Of a DNA stretch of 64,000 nucleotides, positions 11,227 to 23,698 are shown one piece after another; position 1 is the first letter of the stretch, and each line of letters starts with the position of its first letter. A model generated the notes under the pieces. That model ran no database searches, was not told the origin of the DNA, and saw only the letters and a program-made list of their open reading frames with translations. The translations under genes were made by a program, and so were the position numbers. The DNA comes from Triops longicaudatus (lineage: Eukaryota > Arthropoda > Branchiopoda > Notostraca > Triopsidae), in NCBI GenBank assembly GCA_022885665.1, contig JAGQDJ010000045.1, positions 62,001-126,000 on the forward strand, written 5' to 3'.

Positions 11227-14200
11227 ATGTTTCGGGAACTGTATCGTGCACCGTTCTCAGATTCGCATCGGGTGAAACTTTATCAAGTTGCGAAAGGTAA
11301 ATATGTGGTTTAGTCCGTCGTATAATCACTGAATTTTAAAACTATTATTATTCCTGATAATTTAAACGTTTCGTTAAATAGATAACCGAGACTTGATTCA
11401 GCGCCTGTCATTATTGAGAAAGCTACCTGTACATAATGGTTGTGTTAATACGATTGCATGGAATCATGGCGGAGATTTACTCCTGTCCGGCTCGGATGAT
11501 CAAAGACTCGTCCTAACACACATGTACGATGGCAAAGTAAGCTTTTCAGCACAGTTCATGTCGTCTTGGGATCGTAGAAAGTTCTAAGGTATGAGAGGGT
11601 CTTGTTTAATTTTTGTATTTATTTTTGACCCAAGGTATTGCTCGACCACAAAACTGCGCATCGTGCCAACATTTTCAGTGCCAAATTCTTACCTCATTCT
11701 GGAGACCGAATTGTGGTCTCGTGCTCTGGAGACGGGATTATAATAGTCACAGGTAAAATTTTTAGTTTAAGTTATAAAGGAATCCAGAAATAAACCGAAA
11801 AGTTTAGAGATGAGCGAAAATAAGGGAAAAATGAAAAAAGAAAACGAGAATGGAAGAAGTGAAGGAAGAGTGAATTAAGCGACGTAAGATAATCAATTAG
11901 GTTAACGGAGAAAAACAAACTTTTTACAATAAGAGGATATAGCATTAAATTTATTTCCACTTTTAGACTTGGATCGGCCAAAAGAAACGTACCATAACGC
12001 ATATACGTGTCATCTTGGCACAGTTTACGACATAGTCACCGTTCCGGGCGATCCGAATACGTTTCTAAGTGTGGGCGAAGATGGCGCAGTACGCTGGTTC
12101 GACCTCCGCACGAAAACACGTTGTTCCAAGCCAGATTGTAAAGACGTAAGTTATCTCGAAAGAGCCGGAGCCCCTGTTTACACTAAACTGTCAGCCATTC
12201 GAACATATATACGCCCCGACGTAATCTAGACTTCTTACGAACAGTAAGCATGTATAGATGGATTTGACTCGAACTAAAGTCTGTCTTGAGCGCCGTGACA
12301 TAGAAGAAAAGACCTGGTTGCACTTTAACGAATTATTTGAAGCCTTTGATACCGATTGAGTTGAAAATTTCGCGTATTATAAGAAGGCAGCAACTTTAGT
12401 AAAGAAATTTTTCGTCAACAGCGTGAGAATAAAGGCATTCTGGAATGAGTAACTGCAGAATGGGCAAGTGACATCAGTAAATATCAACTGACAGTTGGGT
12501 GGAAACCTTATGGTGGAAAATTCTTGTTCACAAGTTCGAACGAGTCTTTTTTACACAATTGATAAAACTTATTTCACAGGATATCTTAGTTTCCTATCCA
12601 AGAGCATTAACCTCATTAGCACTTAATCGCGTTTTGCCGTATCAGATGGCTGTGGGCTCAACAGACAGTCTTGTACATATATACGATCGTCGAATGCTGA
12701 CTCCAGGTAATACATGGAATTAGTAAACGCATAACGGATAGTTACCCCGTTAATCCATCCCTCCAATTCGACTCGTTCCCTATCTTTTTGCTCTAGCGGA
12801 TGTTTTTAAATCACAACTTATAGATTGCGATGCAAGTGCGATAATAATTTAGTATTATTTCTTTTTTGTTTTGGTATAAATAGGTGATGGTGGCAAAGCA
12901 AGTACAGGCATTGTCACAAAATTCGTCCCTCCTCACTTCCAGGGCGAATGTCACACCATAACCTCACTCGATTTCAGTCCTGAGGGTCATCAAGTCCTTG
13001 TCAGCTATTCAGCTGACAGTGTTTACTTGTTCGATACGCAAGTACATCTTTATTATTTTTTACCTTTAACTTTAGACAAGATTTTTCAAATTTACTGAAT
13101 TATTTAGATTAACTTGAGTCACTTATATTAGGTATAATAACTTGTCGTTTCTCTTTTTCTAAACAATGTTAGTTGGCCTACTGTTTCGTTGAAAGTAGCG
13201 AAATATATTTTAACATAACTTGATCAACATAAGTTGATCGTGTTTTTATTTATTTTTTGCAAAACACAGGATAATAGTCAAAAACCGCAAAAATTCGCTG
13301 CTCCCGCTTCCGAAAATGCAGTAATGCCACCACGGATGCCTCCGCCTATCAAACGCATTCGTCTAAGGGGCGATTGGTCCGACACGGGTCCGGAAGCTCG
13401 TCCAGAAGCGGAGCATCGCTTACAGGCGCCGAACATTGGACAAGCGCGACCTACTTTGCACGCCGCATTAATGAGACGCATGTCACACTTACTGAATGGC
13501 ATGTTGTCCCGTAACGCTGCGCGGCTCATGGAACAGTTAACCACCCCAAATTCTGGCGATAACCACACCCATCAGCCTCCCCAAGTCGAACCGGAATTAG
13601 ATTCACCTCAGTTAGAAGACTTGCCATCAACACCCACCATCGAAAACGATGGCATGCGGCTGTTAGGAACGACCCCGCGAGTTAGGGGTCGTTTGGAAAG
13701 CGAAAGTGAAGACTATTCTTCTGATCAACCCTCAAGCCAAGTCCCGTCTACTTCCTCCGCTCGCTCTGCTCCCGCCCCTCCCATTGAAAGCGTGCCTTAT
13801 GCGTCATTGCAAGACCTGGACGTCGAAGAAACGACGCAGAACAATAACGAGGTGAATATGGAGAGCCACGCGTCATCTATCTGGCCACGCCCCGGGGGTA
13901 TGTCAGCCCAGAATAGCCCCACCAACCCGCCAAGGAATGCTTTTGCAGGATTTAGCAGTATTAACAACTCCGACAACGAATCTGGCTACCAACGTAAAGT
14001 GAGGGGCTATTTTAGCGAACCCACGGAACCCAAACCTGCGTAATTTTCACATTAATTACCTTTTTACAATTTCAAGAATCAGTTTTCTGTTGTGTCTCAC
14101 TGTTCACATATTTCTGATTGAGCAGTATACTATTTCATTTACCATTCGTTGTTGACTGATTACACGTTGTGTTGTAGATACAGCTGGGACGATGTGTATC

Positions 14201-15087
14201 ACCCTGGCGTTAAACGAAATTTCAAAGGCCATCGGAATGCGAGGACAATGATTAGTGAAGCTACATTTTGGGGCTCGCGATACGTTATATCTGGCTCAGA
14301 TTGCGGCCACGTGTTCATATGGGACAAAGAAACAACTGAGTTGGTCATGTTGTTGCAAGCAGATCGTCACGTGGTCAACTGTTTGCGCCCGCATCCGTAC
14401 GACCCTATACTAGCGACTTCGGGCATCGATTACGATATCAAACTATGGGCACCCCTTGCACCTGAACCTAAATTCGATCCTGAGCAAGCTCAAGTGGTAA
14501 GTTTAAACTTTGTGCTGGGGAAACACCACTGCCCTATGTTGACACAGCGTTGGAAGTCTTAAGCTAATAAAGAGAGATTTAGCATGTTGTTCTATGCATT
14601 TCAGCTAATGCAACGGAACGCAGCTATGTTGGAAGAAACCAGGGATACAATCACGGTACCAGCGTCTTTCATGATTCGAATGCTGGCTTCGTTAAACCAT
14701 ATGCGAAGAGGTAAATTATTAAAAAATATACATATCATATAAGATTGTATAACATTTTTAACATTGTATTGCGCAACTTATTTTTAAACCACTCGCAAAA
14801 TAAATCAATAAACTGAGGACTCAAGCAAAGGGCCTGTTGCTTATACACGGCGTGCACTCGCAGTGGGAACTTTGATTGCCTAGTGCCACTTTGCTCGGAT
14901 TTGGGTCCAGTATTATAGTTTGATTAACACTGCCAATGTTGACAATTAACTTTAGGAGCAGATTTAAGAACCAAGATCTGTCATGTATTGGTTACTTACA
15001 TTTAAATCCATGTGTGTTTAATTATTATTATTTTTTTTTTATATAGTAAGGAGAGATTCAGCAGGACGGGATGAAGATGCAGAATGA
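11227..15087 (+). CDS. Dcaf6: DDB1- and CUL4-associated factor 6 (DCAF6), WD40 protein
   Basis: Ten exons: 11227-11296, 11382-11536, 11635-11752, 11967-12145, 12580-12706, 12884-13041, 13270-14039, 14178-14496, 14605-14710 and 15047-15087. They join in one frame to a 680-residue protein; human DCAF6 is roughly 860. The family is a WD40 substrate receptor of the CUL4-DDB1 ubiquitin ligase. N-terminal WD blades show CVNTIAWN, LLSGSDDQRLVL, GEDGAVRWFD and HIYDRRML. They are followed by the family hallmark IKRIRLRGDWSDTGP, a long polar, probably disordered stretch within exon 7, and two C-terminal blades with VISGSDCGHVFIWD and LATSGIDYDIKLW. The end reads TITVPASFMIRMLASLNHMRR and then an acidic tail. 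The exon 7 donor at 14040 (GC|GTAATT) was chosen because it alone gives the phase needed by exon 8. The shorter size comes from a reduced middle region. The family assignment is close to certain. Confidence 0.95.
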
Positions 15088-15150
15088 AGATGATAGTGAA
15101 AAAAAAATTTCCCATGTCTTGGTTGCATCGAAGCCATCGAACTATCTGTG

Positions 15151-15156
15151 AATAAA
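15151..15156 (+). terminator. Polyadenylation signal AATAAA of DCAF6
   Basis: Canonical AATAAA, 64 bases past the DCAF6 stop codon, on the gene's strand and before the convergent ENPP gene begins. Confidence 0.6.
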
Positions 15157-15605
15157 CTTTTCCTGTATTTCTGTTGAGAAGGTCGGAAGGCAGCGAGATG
15201 TTTTGGGCGGATGCAAAATCCTTAGTAAAAAAATATTGGAATGCTCAATGATCAACGTTAGCTGAAGACCGAATCTCTTACCATTTTTCCTGCTAGTGTT
15301 CTCTAACTTCTGATGTACAACACTAACCCCCCTCTAGTTCTCCGACACCTATCTTTGCGTTCTAGCTAGTCTTCTCTGCGTTGAGTACTTTATAACTAAA
15401 AGTTTATGCCCAAAGTTATTTACAGATAAGCAAACGGATAAAGGTAATACAGTTAAATTATGTATGATTTTATACTCAAACCCAAATAAGGTGTCCAATT
15501 TTAAGGGAGAAAGAGGTTTCAAACTTCCTTACACGAGGTTATCACCACTATTCAACAAATTAAGATCCTGATTTAAGAAACATTTTATCTCTGCTCAGAC
15601 GAAGG

Positions 15606-15611
15606 TTTATT
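15606..15611 (-). terminator. Polyadenylation signal AATAAA of the ENPP-like gene
   Basis: TTTATT on the plus strand reads AATAAA on the gene's strand, 36 bases after its stop codon at 15647. Confidence 0.6.
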
Positions 15612-15646
15612 TGAATTTAAACCCAGGACACAACTTATATTACACA

Positions 15647-17656
15647 TCACAAAGGAGACACATCATCCAAAAATGGTTCCATCTCAGAACTCAAATCCAC
15701 CATATTTCGGTCCATTCGCCTAACAAGAGATAACGAGTTTTAATAATAAACAATTTAAAAGACACTTTCGCTGATAAATTAAAGCTTTACCTATGTGCGA
15801 AAGAACTGATAAAATAATCCGTTCTTCTTCGCTTTCTTCTATTCCAATACAACAGGCAGAGCAATACGGAACAGGAAACTACAAGAACTCCCATAGCAGA
15901 AACCACTAAAGAATTTATAGCGTAATAATTTGTTTGACTATGACAATTTTTTAATGTGTGTAAAATTTAAGTAAGGTATGCAGAGAATTTGACACATACT
16001 TAAAATCGTGAACCATGACAGCTGCTCGCTAATGAGCATTCCACTCAAACTGGGCGCTATCGGAACATCCAAATCCAACAATGCCGCCAACAAAGTATAG
16101 ACATACGTATTTGGAAAAGTGGGAATGCGTTTTCCTGAGTGTAATTTTGGCCCCCGTGCCAGAAAAAACGCTCCCATGGACGGTAGCAAGTTATCGTAGC
16201 CGTGTAAGCCATACACATTATCCTTTGAAACTTTAAAGAAAATTAATTACGTAAATATCTAAACTAAAATATATAACTCTGTAAAAAAAAACGTGACAAA
16301 AAAAGGGAAAAGGCGGTACTAACAATTGCTCGTACTAGCAAACTAAATAAAAAAACTATGCTGACTCCATGTAAAAAAAAAACGCAAGGAAATCCAGTTT
16401 CTTCACAAAATGTTCCAAATTTACTTGTGCGGTTGTATTTGGCATCAAGAAGAGCGATCGTTTCGTAAAAGTCATGGAACGCATATCCTTCTTCAGCGAC
16501 TAAGGTAATTGGCAGTGTTCTGGTAGGGTGCCGGTAATGCCACCGCGAGAGCAGCTCTGACGGAGCAAGAACTTGAAAGTGATTCGCTCGTGATGCATTT
16601 TGCAGCGCTTCGTACACTTCTTCTTCATGTCCTGGAATTCGAAATGAGTGTCAACACATGTCGCACAAGTTATCGATATGGTAAGGAATATTGCCGTCGA
16701 ATTCCTACGTTGAGCATATTTAATTTTTTTATTACCTGCGCTAGGTAAAATGTGAAGGACAGGGGAATACCCGTATATGTTAAAAAGCGTCGTATTTACA
16801 AGAGTGCGTAAATCAATAATGCGATCTTGTGTGACAGTCGTGAAGCCATGATCGCTCGTGACAACTAAATTGACTTTTTCGCTTAAGCCGGAAGCATTTA
16901 GGGCTTGTACGAAAGAACCGAGAAATTCATCGATTTGGGCAATTACGGATGTCACTTCGGTCGATTCCGGGCCGAAGGCGTGGGCAGTTTCGTCTGGTTC
17001 GTCAAAATACATCATAAGAAAATTGGCAGGACGTTCGGGATGGTGTAGTTTATCTAAAGCCCATTCTAATTTAGACGCCCAGGTTTTCTTCGGATCAAAA
17101 GGTTCGACGTAAGTTGGGGGGTGAACAAAACGAGAACCGGCCCACATATAACATGCGCTGACACGATTGGTGTTTTTGGCTTCATTTAGATGCTGTGAAA
17201 ATAAGTTAACAGAATTGATAAGCATCCATCAGATTCTTAAGAAAATTAAAAAGAGAAATTTATTGCCAAGGATACCCAAATAGGAATAATACTGGTGTTC
17301 CATGCGTAGAAATCGTAGGAATCAGGATGCAAGCTTTGGTTCAGATTCGTATCATAAAACCAGTTATCAACGACGCCATGTTTATTGGCAAAAGCACCAG
17401 TAGCTAAAGTGTAATGATTAACGAGTGTCTTGGTCGTGAAAACACTTTGGGTAGAATCAGCTAAAACGCCTGTGTTGACTAGGTTTTCTAAATTAGGAAC
17501 CCGAGTACGATGCAGGTAATCGTGACGGAAACCATCAAAAGATAAAATCACAACCTTAGGTAAATCGTCACTGGAATGTATAGCTACGATATAAATACAC
17601 ATAAACGCAAGAAGAACAACTAAAAAATGTATTTTAACTGGTTTAAAATTAATCAT
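15647..17656 (-). CDS. Ectonucleotide pyrophosphatase/phosphodiesterase, ENPP4/5-like, membrane anchored
   Basis: Six exons on the minus strand (17656-17276, 17192-16736, 16631-16425, 16230-16000, 15905-15791, 15719-15647) give 487 residues, the size of ENPP4/5. Residues 8-26 form a hydrophobic signal sequence. The two-zinc alkaline-phosphatase-fold site is complete: Asp41 in SFDGFRHDY, the nucleophile Thr77 in TTKTLVNHYTLATG, Asp194 and His198 in DEPDETAHAFGP, Asp241 and His242 in TSDHGF, and His358 in GLHGYDN. The residue before His198 is Ala-Thr rather than the usual Gly. Exon 5 encodes a transmembrane helix (MGVLVVSCSVLLCLLYW) followed by the basic stop-transfer NRRKRRR. A 40-residue tail with an acidic end follows, so this is a type I ectoenzyme. 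The family hydrolyses phosphodiester or pyrophosphate bonds of extracellular nucleotides or lipids. The exact substrate is not predictable. It is divergent from Rab39. Confidence 0.92.
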
Positions 17657-18517
17657 TTCACGGGTTCAAATTGCTCAACACATGGCAATTGCACAGCTAA
17701 ACGTGTCAATGTTTTGGTACGGCGGAATGGGAGTGAATAAGGCGGGACAGACATATTCTTCGTTTTTACTATTGGTTGGTTATCCTTCTCAAAACCGTCT
17801 GTGATCCAATAGGCTACCTATACCAAAGACTGCCGTATAAGCCAACTTTACCGCCACATAAGTGGGAGATTTGAAACTACCTTTTCAACGTCGCTTGTGA
17901 AAATGTTATCTTTTGTTTAAATCAGGTTCCTGTTGCTTTCATCCCAATTTCTTTGGTCTTAATAAAAAAAAGTCCTTCGGGAAAAAAGTCCACGAAGGGA
18001 TTTTTGAAAATAGTTCTGTTGTTCAATCAATAAAGGGAGGTCAAGGTCATGCAATGAGTCCATTCCGCTATTTTGATGAGGCAGAACTTGGCAGAATGTG
18101 CTTCAGCTGCGCAGTATTATTTCTGGCATTATGCGTAGTGTCATGGCTCCACCACGGCGCCAGACATTTTCAACGTTGTAAACGTGCGCTTGACTACACA
18201 ATTCGTACAAAATAAGAATAAAAAGTTACGACGAAGGTGACACCATTACGAAGCTCTTGCAGCCTATTACTGTTCCTTTCCCTCTTTATACGTTAACAAG
18301 TACATTAAACAAGAAAGGTTACTCAGTGTTCTGCGTTACTAATATGTCCTACGACATCATCAACGAAACCACGCCCTCTTCCGAGGGCCGAGGGAGTGTG
18401 GGGACGTGTTTCCCTTTAGGCTCGTGGCTGATGCGCCCCCAAACAGCCACCCGTTCCAACTCGTACCACAAAAGCAATAACAATCATCTCAATCAGCACA
18501 TTTGTCATGACAGTACC
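17657..18517. other. Divergent upstream region of ENPP-like gene and Rab39
   Basis: About 860 bp between two start codons that point away from each other, so it must contain both promoters or one bidirectional promoter. Open frames at 17913-18215 and 18257-18517 resemble no known protein; the latter is in frame with Rab39 (see Rab39). No TATA box was identified. Confidence 0.6.
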
Positions 18518-19281
18518 ATGGTGGAACCCATCTTTGATTACCAGTACCGAATCATCCTCATTGGAGATAGTACCGTAGGCAAAAGCTCTTTACTCAAATA
18601 TTTTACAGACGGACATTTTGCTGAAGTAAGACTTATGTGCCCAAAAACTTCGTTAATTCTGTTATTAAGTATGAGTCTTAGGTTTCAGATCCGACCGTGG
18701 GTGTTGATTTCTTTGCCAGATTAGTCCAAGTCTCAGATGGCTCACGTATTAAACTCCAATTATGGGACACTGCAGGTCAAGAGCGATTTAGGTAGTTCAG
18801 TTTATGAACACAATAATGAAAAGGTATTAAAAAGTATTTGACAATCTATTACAGGTCAATTACAAAGTCGTATTTCCGGAATTCTGTCGGGGTTTTATTG
18901 GTGTTTGATATAACAAGCCGAAGCAGTTTTGAAAATATTCCTTCATGGATGGCCGAAGCTCGACACCACATAGATCCCCATAGGCCCGTTTTTGTCCTCG
19001 TGGGCTGTAAAACAGACCTGACGGAAGAACGGCAAGTGGGAAAAGAAGAAGCCCAAAGATTTTCAGAATTCCATGACATGCCATATGTAGAAACGTCCGC
19101 CAAAACGGGGGACAATGTGGAATCCACGTTTCAGTGCGTGGCGCAGCTTATTCACAATAAAGTTCAAGATGGAGACTACGTCATCCAAGACGGCTGGGAT
19201 GGTATCAAACGAGGTTACCCGAGAGCTAACGACACTGTGCCTTTAGCTGAAGCTGGAGCCGTCAGTAATAGTTGCTGTTAA
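18518..19281 (+). CDS. Rab39: Rab39 small GTPase
   Basis: Three exons (18518-18625, 18682-18791, 18855-19281) give 214 residues, the normal Rab size. The start ATG sits in a good context (taccATGg) and gives MVEPIFDYQYRIILIG. The G1 loop is GDSTVGKSS (residues 16-24), the effector region is SDPTVGVDFFARL, G3 is WDTAGQERF, G4 is the Rab39-type GCKTDL instead of NKxD, and G5 is ETSAK. The C-terminal SNSCC is a double-cysteine motif for geranylgeranylation and membrane attachment. Rab39 acts on endosomal/lysosomal and autophagy traffic in animals. The reading frame stays open upstream to 18257. An N-terminal extension is therefore possible on paper, but the MVEP start matches what I recall of arthropod orthologues. 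Confidence 0.95.
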
Positions 19282-20608
19282 TGGAAACGAGAAGGAAGAT
19301 TCCTCGATAACTTTTTGTGTTTTTGCAGTTGTAAACGACATTTGTACATACGAGTGAAAAAGTGGCATTTGGGCCGAAAAAGACTAAATGCAAAAAAAAA
19401 TTTAAATAATAAAATAGAACTTAATCTAGAATAAATGGAGGGTTTAGAAAGTATTTGAATTCGGCTTGTTGTATAGATTCACCAATACAAACAAGAAAGT
19501 GTTCTTTACCTAAGAAGAATAACGCATTTAAAATCAGCACGTGGAACACTTCGTCATATTAAGAATACTTTGTGTTGTTTTAGCTAGCCAATAAGTTTTC
19601 GCGGAGAAAAAGATGTTTTGTTTTCACTAAAGGATACGCGCTCACAAATTATGCATTAGCATAGTTTATAATTTTTTTTCTGCTAAAAACCATTGGATCT
19701 ATTGTAACGTATTTGAAAAAGCCCACTCAAATGTCAAACTTGGATTATTGACGTAATCTTAAAATAGTTGATTGAACCTAAATTTTATTTTTAAAGACAT
19801 CTTTAAATTTTACTTCAAATATTCTGTTTAATGTACAAGCTGAGATGTAAAATTCGATGGTTTCAGAATATAAGTTATGTTCGGTCTTCTTTGCTTTTAT
19901 AAATTTGAAGTTACAAAGCACCCACAAGAACCAATTGGGAAACGTAAGGTAATTTCTAAGCGAGGTTTTGCGAATTGAACATATGACAAAAGTAATTTTC
20001 TCGAGAAACGATTTAAATTATGACGCTATCTATGCTGGTACTAAGATCAACATAAGTTTTCCTATTACGAACAAAAGGTGTGAGTTTTCCCACTTGCTGA
20101 AGTGCAAAGCTGTATGTAGTAACGTGCTGTTCGGGCAACTGTACTGACAGTAAAATATCAATACGTTTTTCTTCAGTTAATCATTTAAACCCGTTAAGGA
20201 AAAAGTATAGTAATTGCTTACATGAAATTTATGTAACAATCATAACTCCGTTGAAAAACACAAATCGACAAGTTTTCTGCGTCCTACACTCTCTGATTTT
20301 TCCCTAGTGAAACGGATTTCGGAGGAATTCTATGCTGTGGATGTTAAAAATCACTAATGACCGTAAACTACGGATTTGCAATTTTATTCTCTCCAACTTG
20401 TCTACATCGTCTTTAGGTGAGTTTCAAATTGCCGGCATTTCTGTAATATAAAAAAGGCCTAATTTTTCAAAACTACGGGGTCTATAGATACAATGTACAT
20501 TATTCGTATCACTTAATCAAATTAAGGAAATTTTCAGGCTAAACAGTAACAAAAGTTTGACAGTAAGTTTTAAAGCGTGCAAAATTTCACGAAATGCGAA
20601 GCTATCGT
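19282..20608. other. Convergent intergenic region, Rab39 / IST1
   Basis: This AT-rich region of 1.3 kb holds the 3' untranslated ends of Rab39 (plus) and IST1 (minus). A minus-strand AATAAA at 20388-20383 could serve IST1. No coding signal or repeat was recognised. Confidence 0.65.
19408..19413 (+). terminator. Polyadenylation signal AATAAA of Rab39
   Basis: AATAAA lies 127 bases past the Rab39 stop codon, in an A/T-rich 3' flank. Confidence 0.55.
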
Positions 20609-22226
20609 CTACTTTCGCTTTTTTAATTCTTCAAAACGGCGCGTCAGGTCATCAAAATCAAAATCGTCTTCTTTACGATCGGTAGCAGCTCCTCCTCCGC
20701 CGCTTGCTGGGAAACTGTCAAAGGGAACAGACGGAAGATCTGGCAAGTCCAACATATCATCAGTATTATTGGCATTTGCACGAGGTGGGGTAAACTTCGT
20801 GCGAGGCGTTGGTTTAGGTACGTCATGTTTCTAAAAAATTAAAACTCAATGTATTAATACATTTTCGTAATTTCTAACTAAATTTTTAATGCAAATTTTT
20901 CTGACCTCTCTTCTTAAACTTAAAAATTATAGTTTTTTTAAAAAAAAAGGAAAAAACACTAAGTAAGACAAAAACAGCACGCTCAGTTTAGAGAGGAAAA
21001 GAACAGTTATTAAAAATGTAATATTAACCTGTAAATTGGGGTTTGCATTTGCAGCTTCAGTGCTTCCATTGCCCGACACGTTCAGGTTGGAATGATTATC
21101 AGGAGTCTCAGGTCCAATATTATACGGGGGCGGTGGAGCATCAAAGCCAACGCCACCGTTATTTGGTGGAGGTGCATAAGGACCCGGCAAAGGTACAAAA
21201 TACCCCGCTTCAGCTGCTTTAGCCTTATTAACATCAGGCAAACCGCCCTGTTGGGGAGGAGGATTGACCGTAGCTGGACCATAAGCAAAACTCCCACCTT
21301 GGGGCGGTCCCGGGTACACTGGAAGCGGTTGAGGAGCAAATCCAGCGAAGCCCGGAGGCATCGGCTGAGGATTGGCCCAACCGGGACCTCCTGCGGCTCC
21401 TAGATCGTTCCTGGCATCAACACCCAAATCAATTAATTCTTGCTCAGCGCTTTCTCGCATGATCTGTTAAATAGTGGAAGACATAGTGATTTATCTGCTC
21501 TCAGATGTTGAATTTCTGATTTCTACAAAAATAAGAGCGAACCTGTGGATCTGGCTCATAAGGGACATTGAAATTCTTGGCAATTTCGATTAGATACTTC
21601 TCGACGAGGATTTTGGGAGGAGCTTGGACGCTTAACTTGTGCATCAGTTTCTCAGATACTGTTCCAACCGTGTTATCACGGCAGGCTTGACCGTAGGGTT
21701 TGCCGTACTTATAAACCAGCTGATCCGAGATAATTTTAAGCTCAGAAACGTCAGCTTGTAAGCGAGGAGCAACCCAAATAATGCTTGAAATCGCTTCAGC
21801 TAGTCCTGGATCCAAAACTCTACACGAGTTTAATTACGTTTAATACATTTCATTCTGATATTATCCGTTAACTGAGTCGAAAGATAATAATCAACTCACT
21901 TCATTTGCTGAATTAAGCCAAAACGTGCCAGCAACAAATCGCAGTACATTTCCAAGACTTCCATAGCTTCAACTAGATAATCTTCGCGGATAATTTGTTC
22001 GACTCGGATTTTCGCTATGAAGTAAAAGTGTTTTATTTTCGTTTAATAGAGCTTGCATATCATAATTCTTACCGCGTTCAACCTTTCCTGCAGCAATGTA
22101 GTCAGCAATCTCTTTACGGGCTTTCAAGGCTAGCTCTGTCTTCTTCTTTTCTAACAGTTTAAGTCGGTTGACTGCTAACCGCAGATTTGTTTTCAACTTG
22201 CTGTAATTCGGACCACTTTCAAACAT
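20609..22226 (-). CDS. Ist1: IST1, ESCRT-III-associated factor
   Basis: Five exons on the minus strand (22226-22073, 22014-21900, 21819-21543, 21463-21029, 20830-20609) give 400 residues; human IST1 is about 365. Residues 1-185 form the helical IST1 domain, with LKTNLRLAVNRLKLLEKKKT, ARKEIADYIAAGK, EDYLVEAMEVLEMYCDLLLARFG and APPKILVEKYLIEIAKNFNVP. A Gly/Pro/Asn-rich linker follows, containing PPPPY (a PPxY-type WW-binding motif). Then come MLDLPDLPSVP and the C-terminal DFDFDDLTRRFEELKKRK. The latter two are the MIT-interacting motifs through which IST1 binds Vps4, LIP5 and spastin-type MIT domains. IST1 acts with CHMP1 in endosomal tubule scission and cytokinesis. The start Met (MFESGPNYSKLK) is the first ATG in this frame. 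Confidence 0.95.
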
Positions 22227-23263
22227 GATTAAGGATTGTTCTTCTTCAATCAATAACTAAAGGTAAAACAGGCAAACGTCACTCTCTTACTCTTCGTGTT
22301 GCCTCAGAACTGGAAAAAACAATTCTTCCGTGACTCATTAAGGATTGCGTTTTTGTTTACTTACTCAGCTGGGACTGGAATGTAAGGCTACTTTGCAAAG
22401 GAAGCAACGCATGTTCTTCCATAAGAAGAGATAGTAGCGCCACTATCTGTGAGCTTATGCAGTATGCTGACTCGTTACATCGTCGGCCATGCCTTCGTCA
22501 GCTTCAGTTTTAAAGACGTTTGCGGTCTGTTTTTACGCGGAATAAGCACACATTTCGCACAAAGTCTCCGAAAGTTAGAATACTACACTCCTTAGTTTAA
22601 TCATATGAAACAAATCCGAATCCATGGTTTGACGGAAAAAAGTCGGCGGCTGTCATGATAATAACTTCATGTTCTACGCAAACAAGAAAAGGTCGTTTTG
22701 TAGGAAACCTTGGTTTATGAAATCATCGCACAAGTCCTATGCGGCAGTTTAATAGAAAGACAATGCAGCCATCAAACATTGCAGATAACTTGTCAGTTCG
22801 CGACCATATCTTCAATTTTAAATGCGTTTGGACTTCCTCGCTTTAGACATCTTACGTTATGTTTCTCTCGGCTGTGAAGAATCGTTTGCTTCATGATGGT
22901 TTGATATGCTACTTCTTCGTTTGCTAGACAATTTAAGAGTTTAGTGATTCTGAGCTGAGCCCAATTGATTCTATATACTTTTCGTTACAGTAACGAGCAT
23001 AGCTCACTCCTGACACCAAATAATAGATTAAACATAAGGGCCAAATACAGTATAAATTTAGTAGACCGATGACCAAAGAAGTGTTTGCTACTTTTAGGTG
23101 GAAAAAACTTTGACTGTCTCCTTATAAAATACAAAAAACATTACATGTGTCATATCTGCAGTTTATTCTATATAAAAAAAAAAAAATCCGGTGTCTTGTG
23201 AATTCGTTCTGTGCAGATTATGTACAATGGTTAAGGTAAGTATATTTGCTTTAGATAATGTAG

Positions 23264-23698
23264 TTAAAGAGCAACGAACACCAACAACACATTGAGATTT
23301 TGGTGGATTCTCATTGTTCACATTATTCTAAAAACAATAGAATTTTGTTTCATTTTTTTCTGACGAGCCGCTCTAGAGTTATTGCCGTAAGAAGTTTCCC
23401 CCCAGACGAACGTGACAATGCGAGTGATAAAAATACGTGACACCAAGACATCTCCTGGTACGCTTAACAAATAAAATCGCCGGATTTCGTGTTCGTACGT
23501 GCCATACTAGCGACGACACAGCACCACGTGGCCGCCCTGGACCAATGTCAAAAATTCCTGATTTGAATGTTAGATTTCTTCTTTCCTGGATATCTTTGTT
23601 GTTATCATTCTGCGTATGATTAAAAATACACATCTGAAAATAGAATTTTTGCTCATTTTTATGTGGCAAAGTTGGTTTTTGTGTCCATTCCCCTTTAA
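23264..23698. mobile_element. TTAA-flanked MITE, copy 1 (piggyBac-like target site)
   Basis: The element is bounded by TTAA at 23264-23267 and 23695-23698. Inside these are imperfect inverted ends, AGAGCAACGAACACC on the left and, reading inward from the right, AGGGGAATGGACACAAAAACC. The interior matches copy 2 at 27456-27878: a TTTTGTTTCA block, TTTCTGACGAGCC, GTGCCATAC/CGTCCC, and CACAGCACnACGTG. No transposase is encoded. TTAA duplication is characteristic of piggyBac-type transposition. Confidence 0.75.

Larger units (their letters stand above)
15088..15646. other. Convergent intergenic gap, DCAF6 / ENPP
   Basis: This gap of about 560 bp holds the 3' ends of two converging genes: the plus-strand AATAAA at 15151 and the minus-strand AATAAA at 15611-15606. 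No other coding or structural signal was seen. Confidence 0.7.

Noticed and set aside
17913..18215. 100-codon open frame between ENPP and Rab39
   Set aside because: No known relative; lies in a divergent promoter region.
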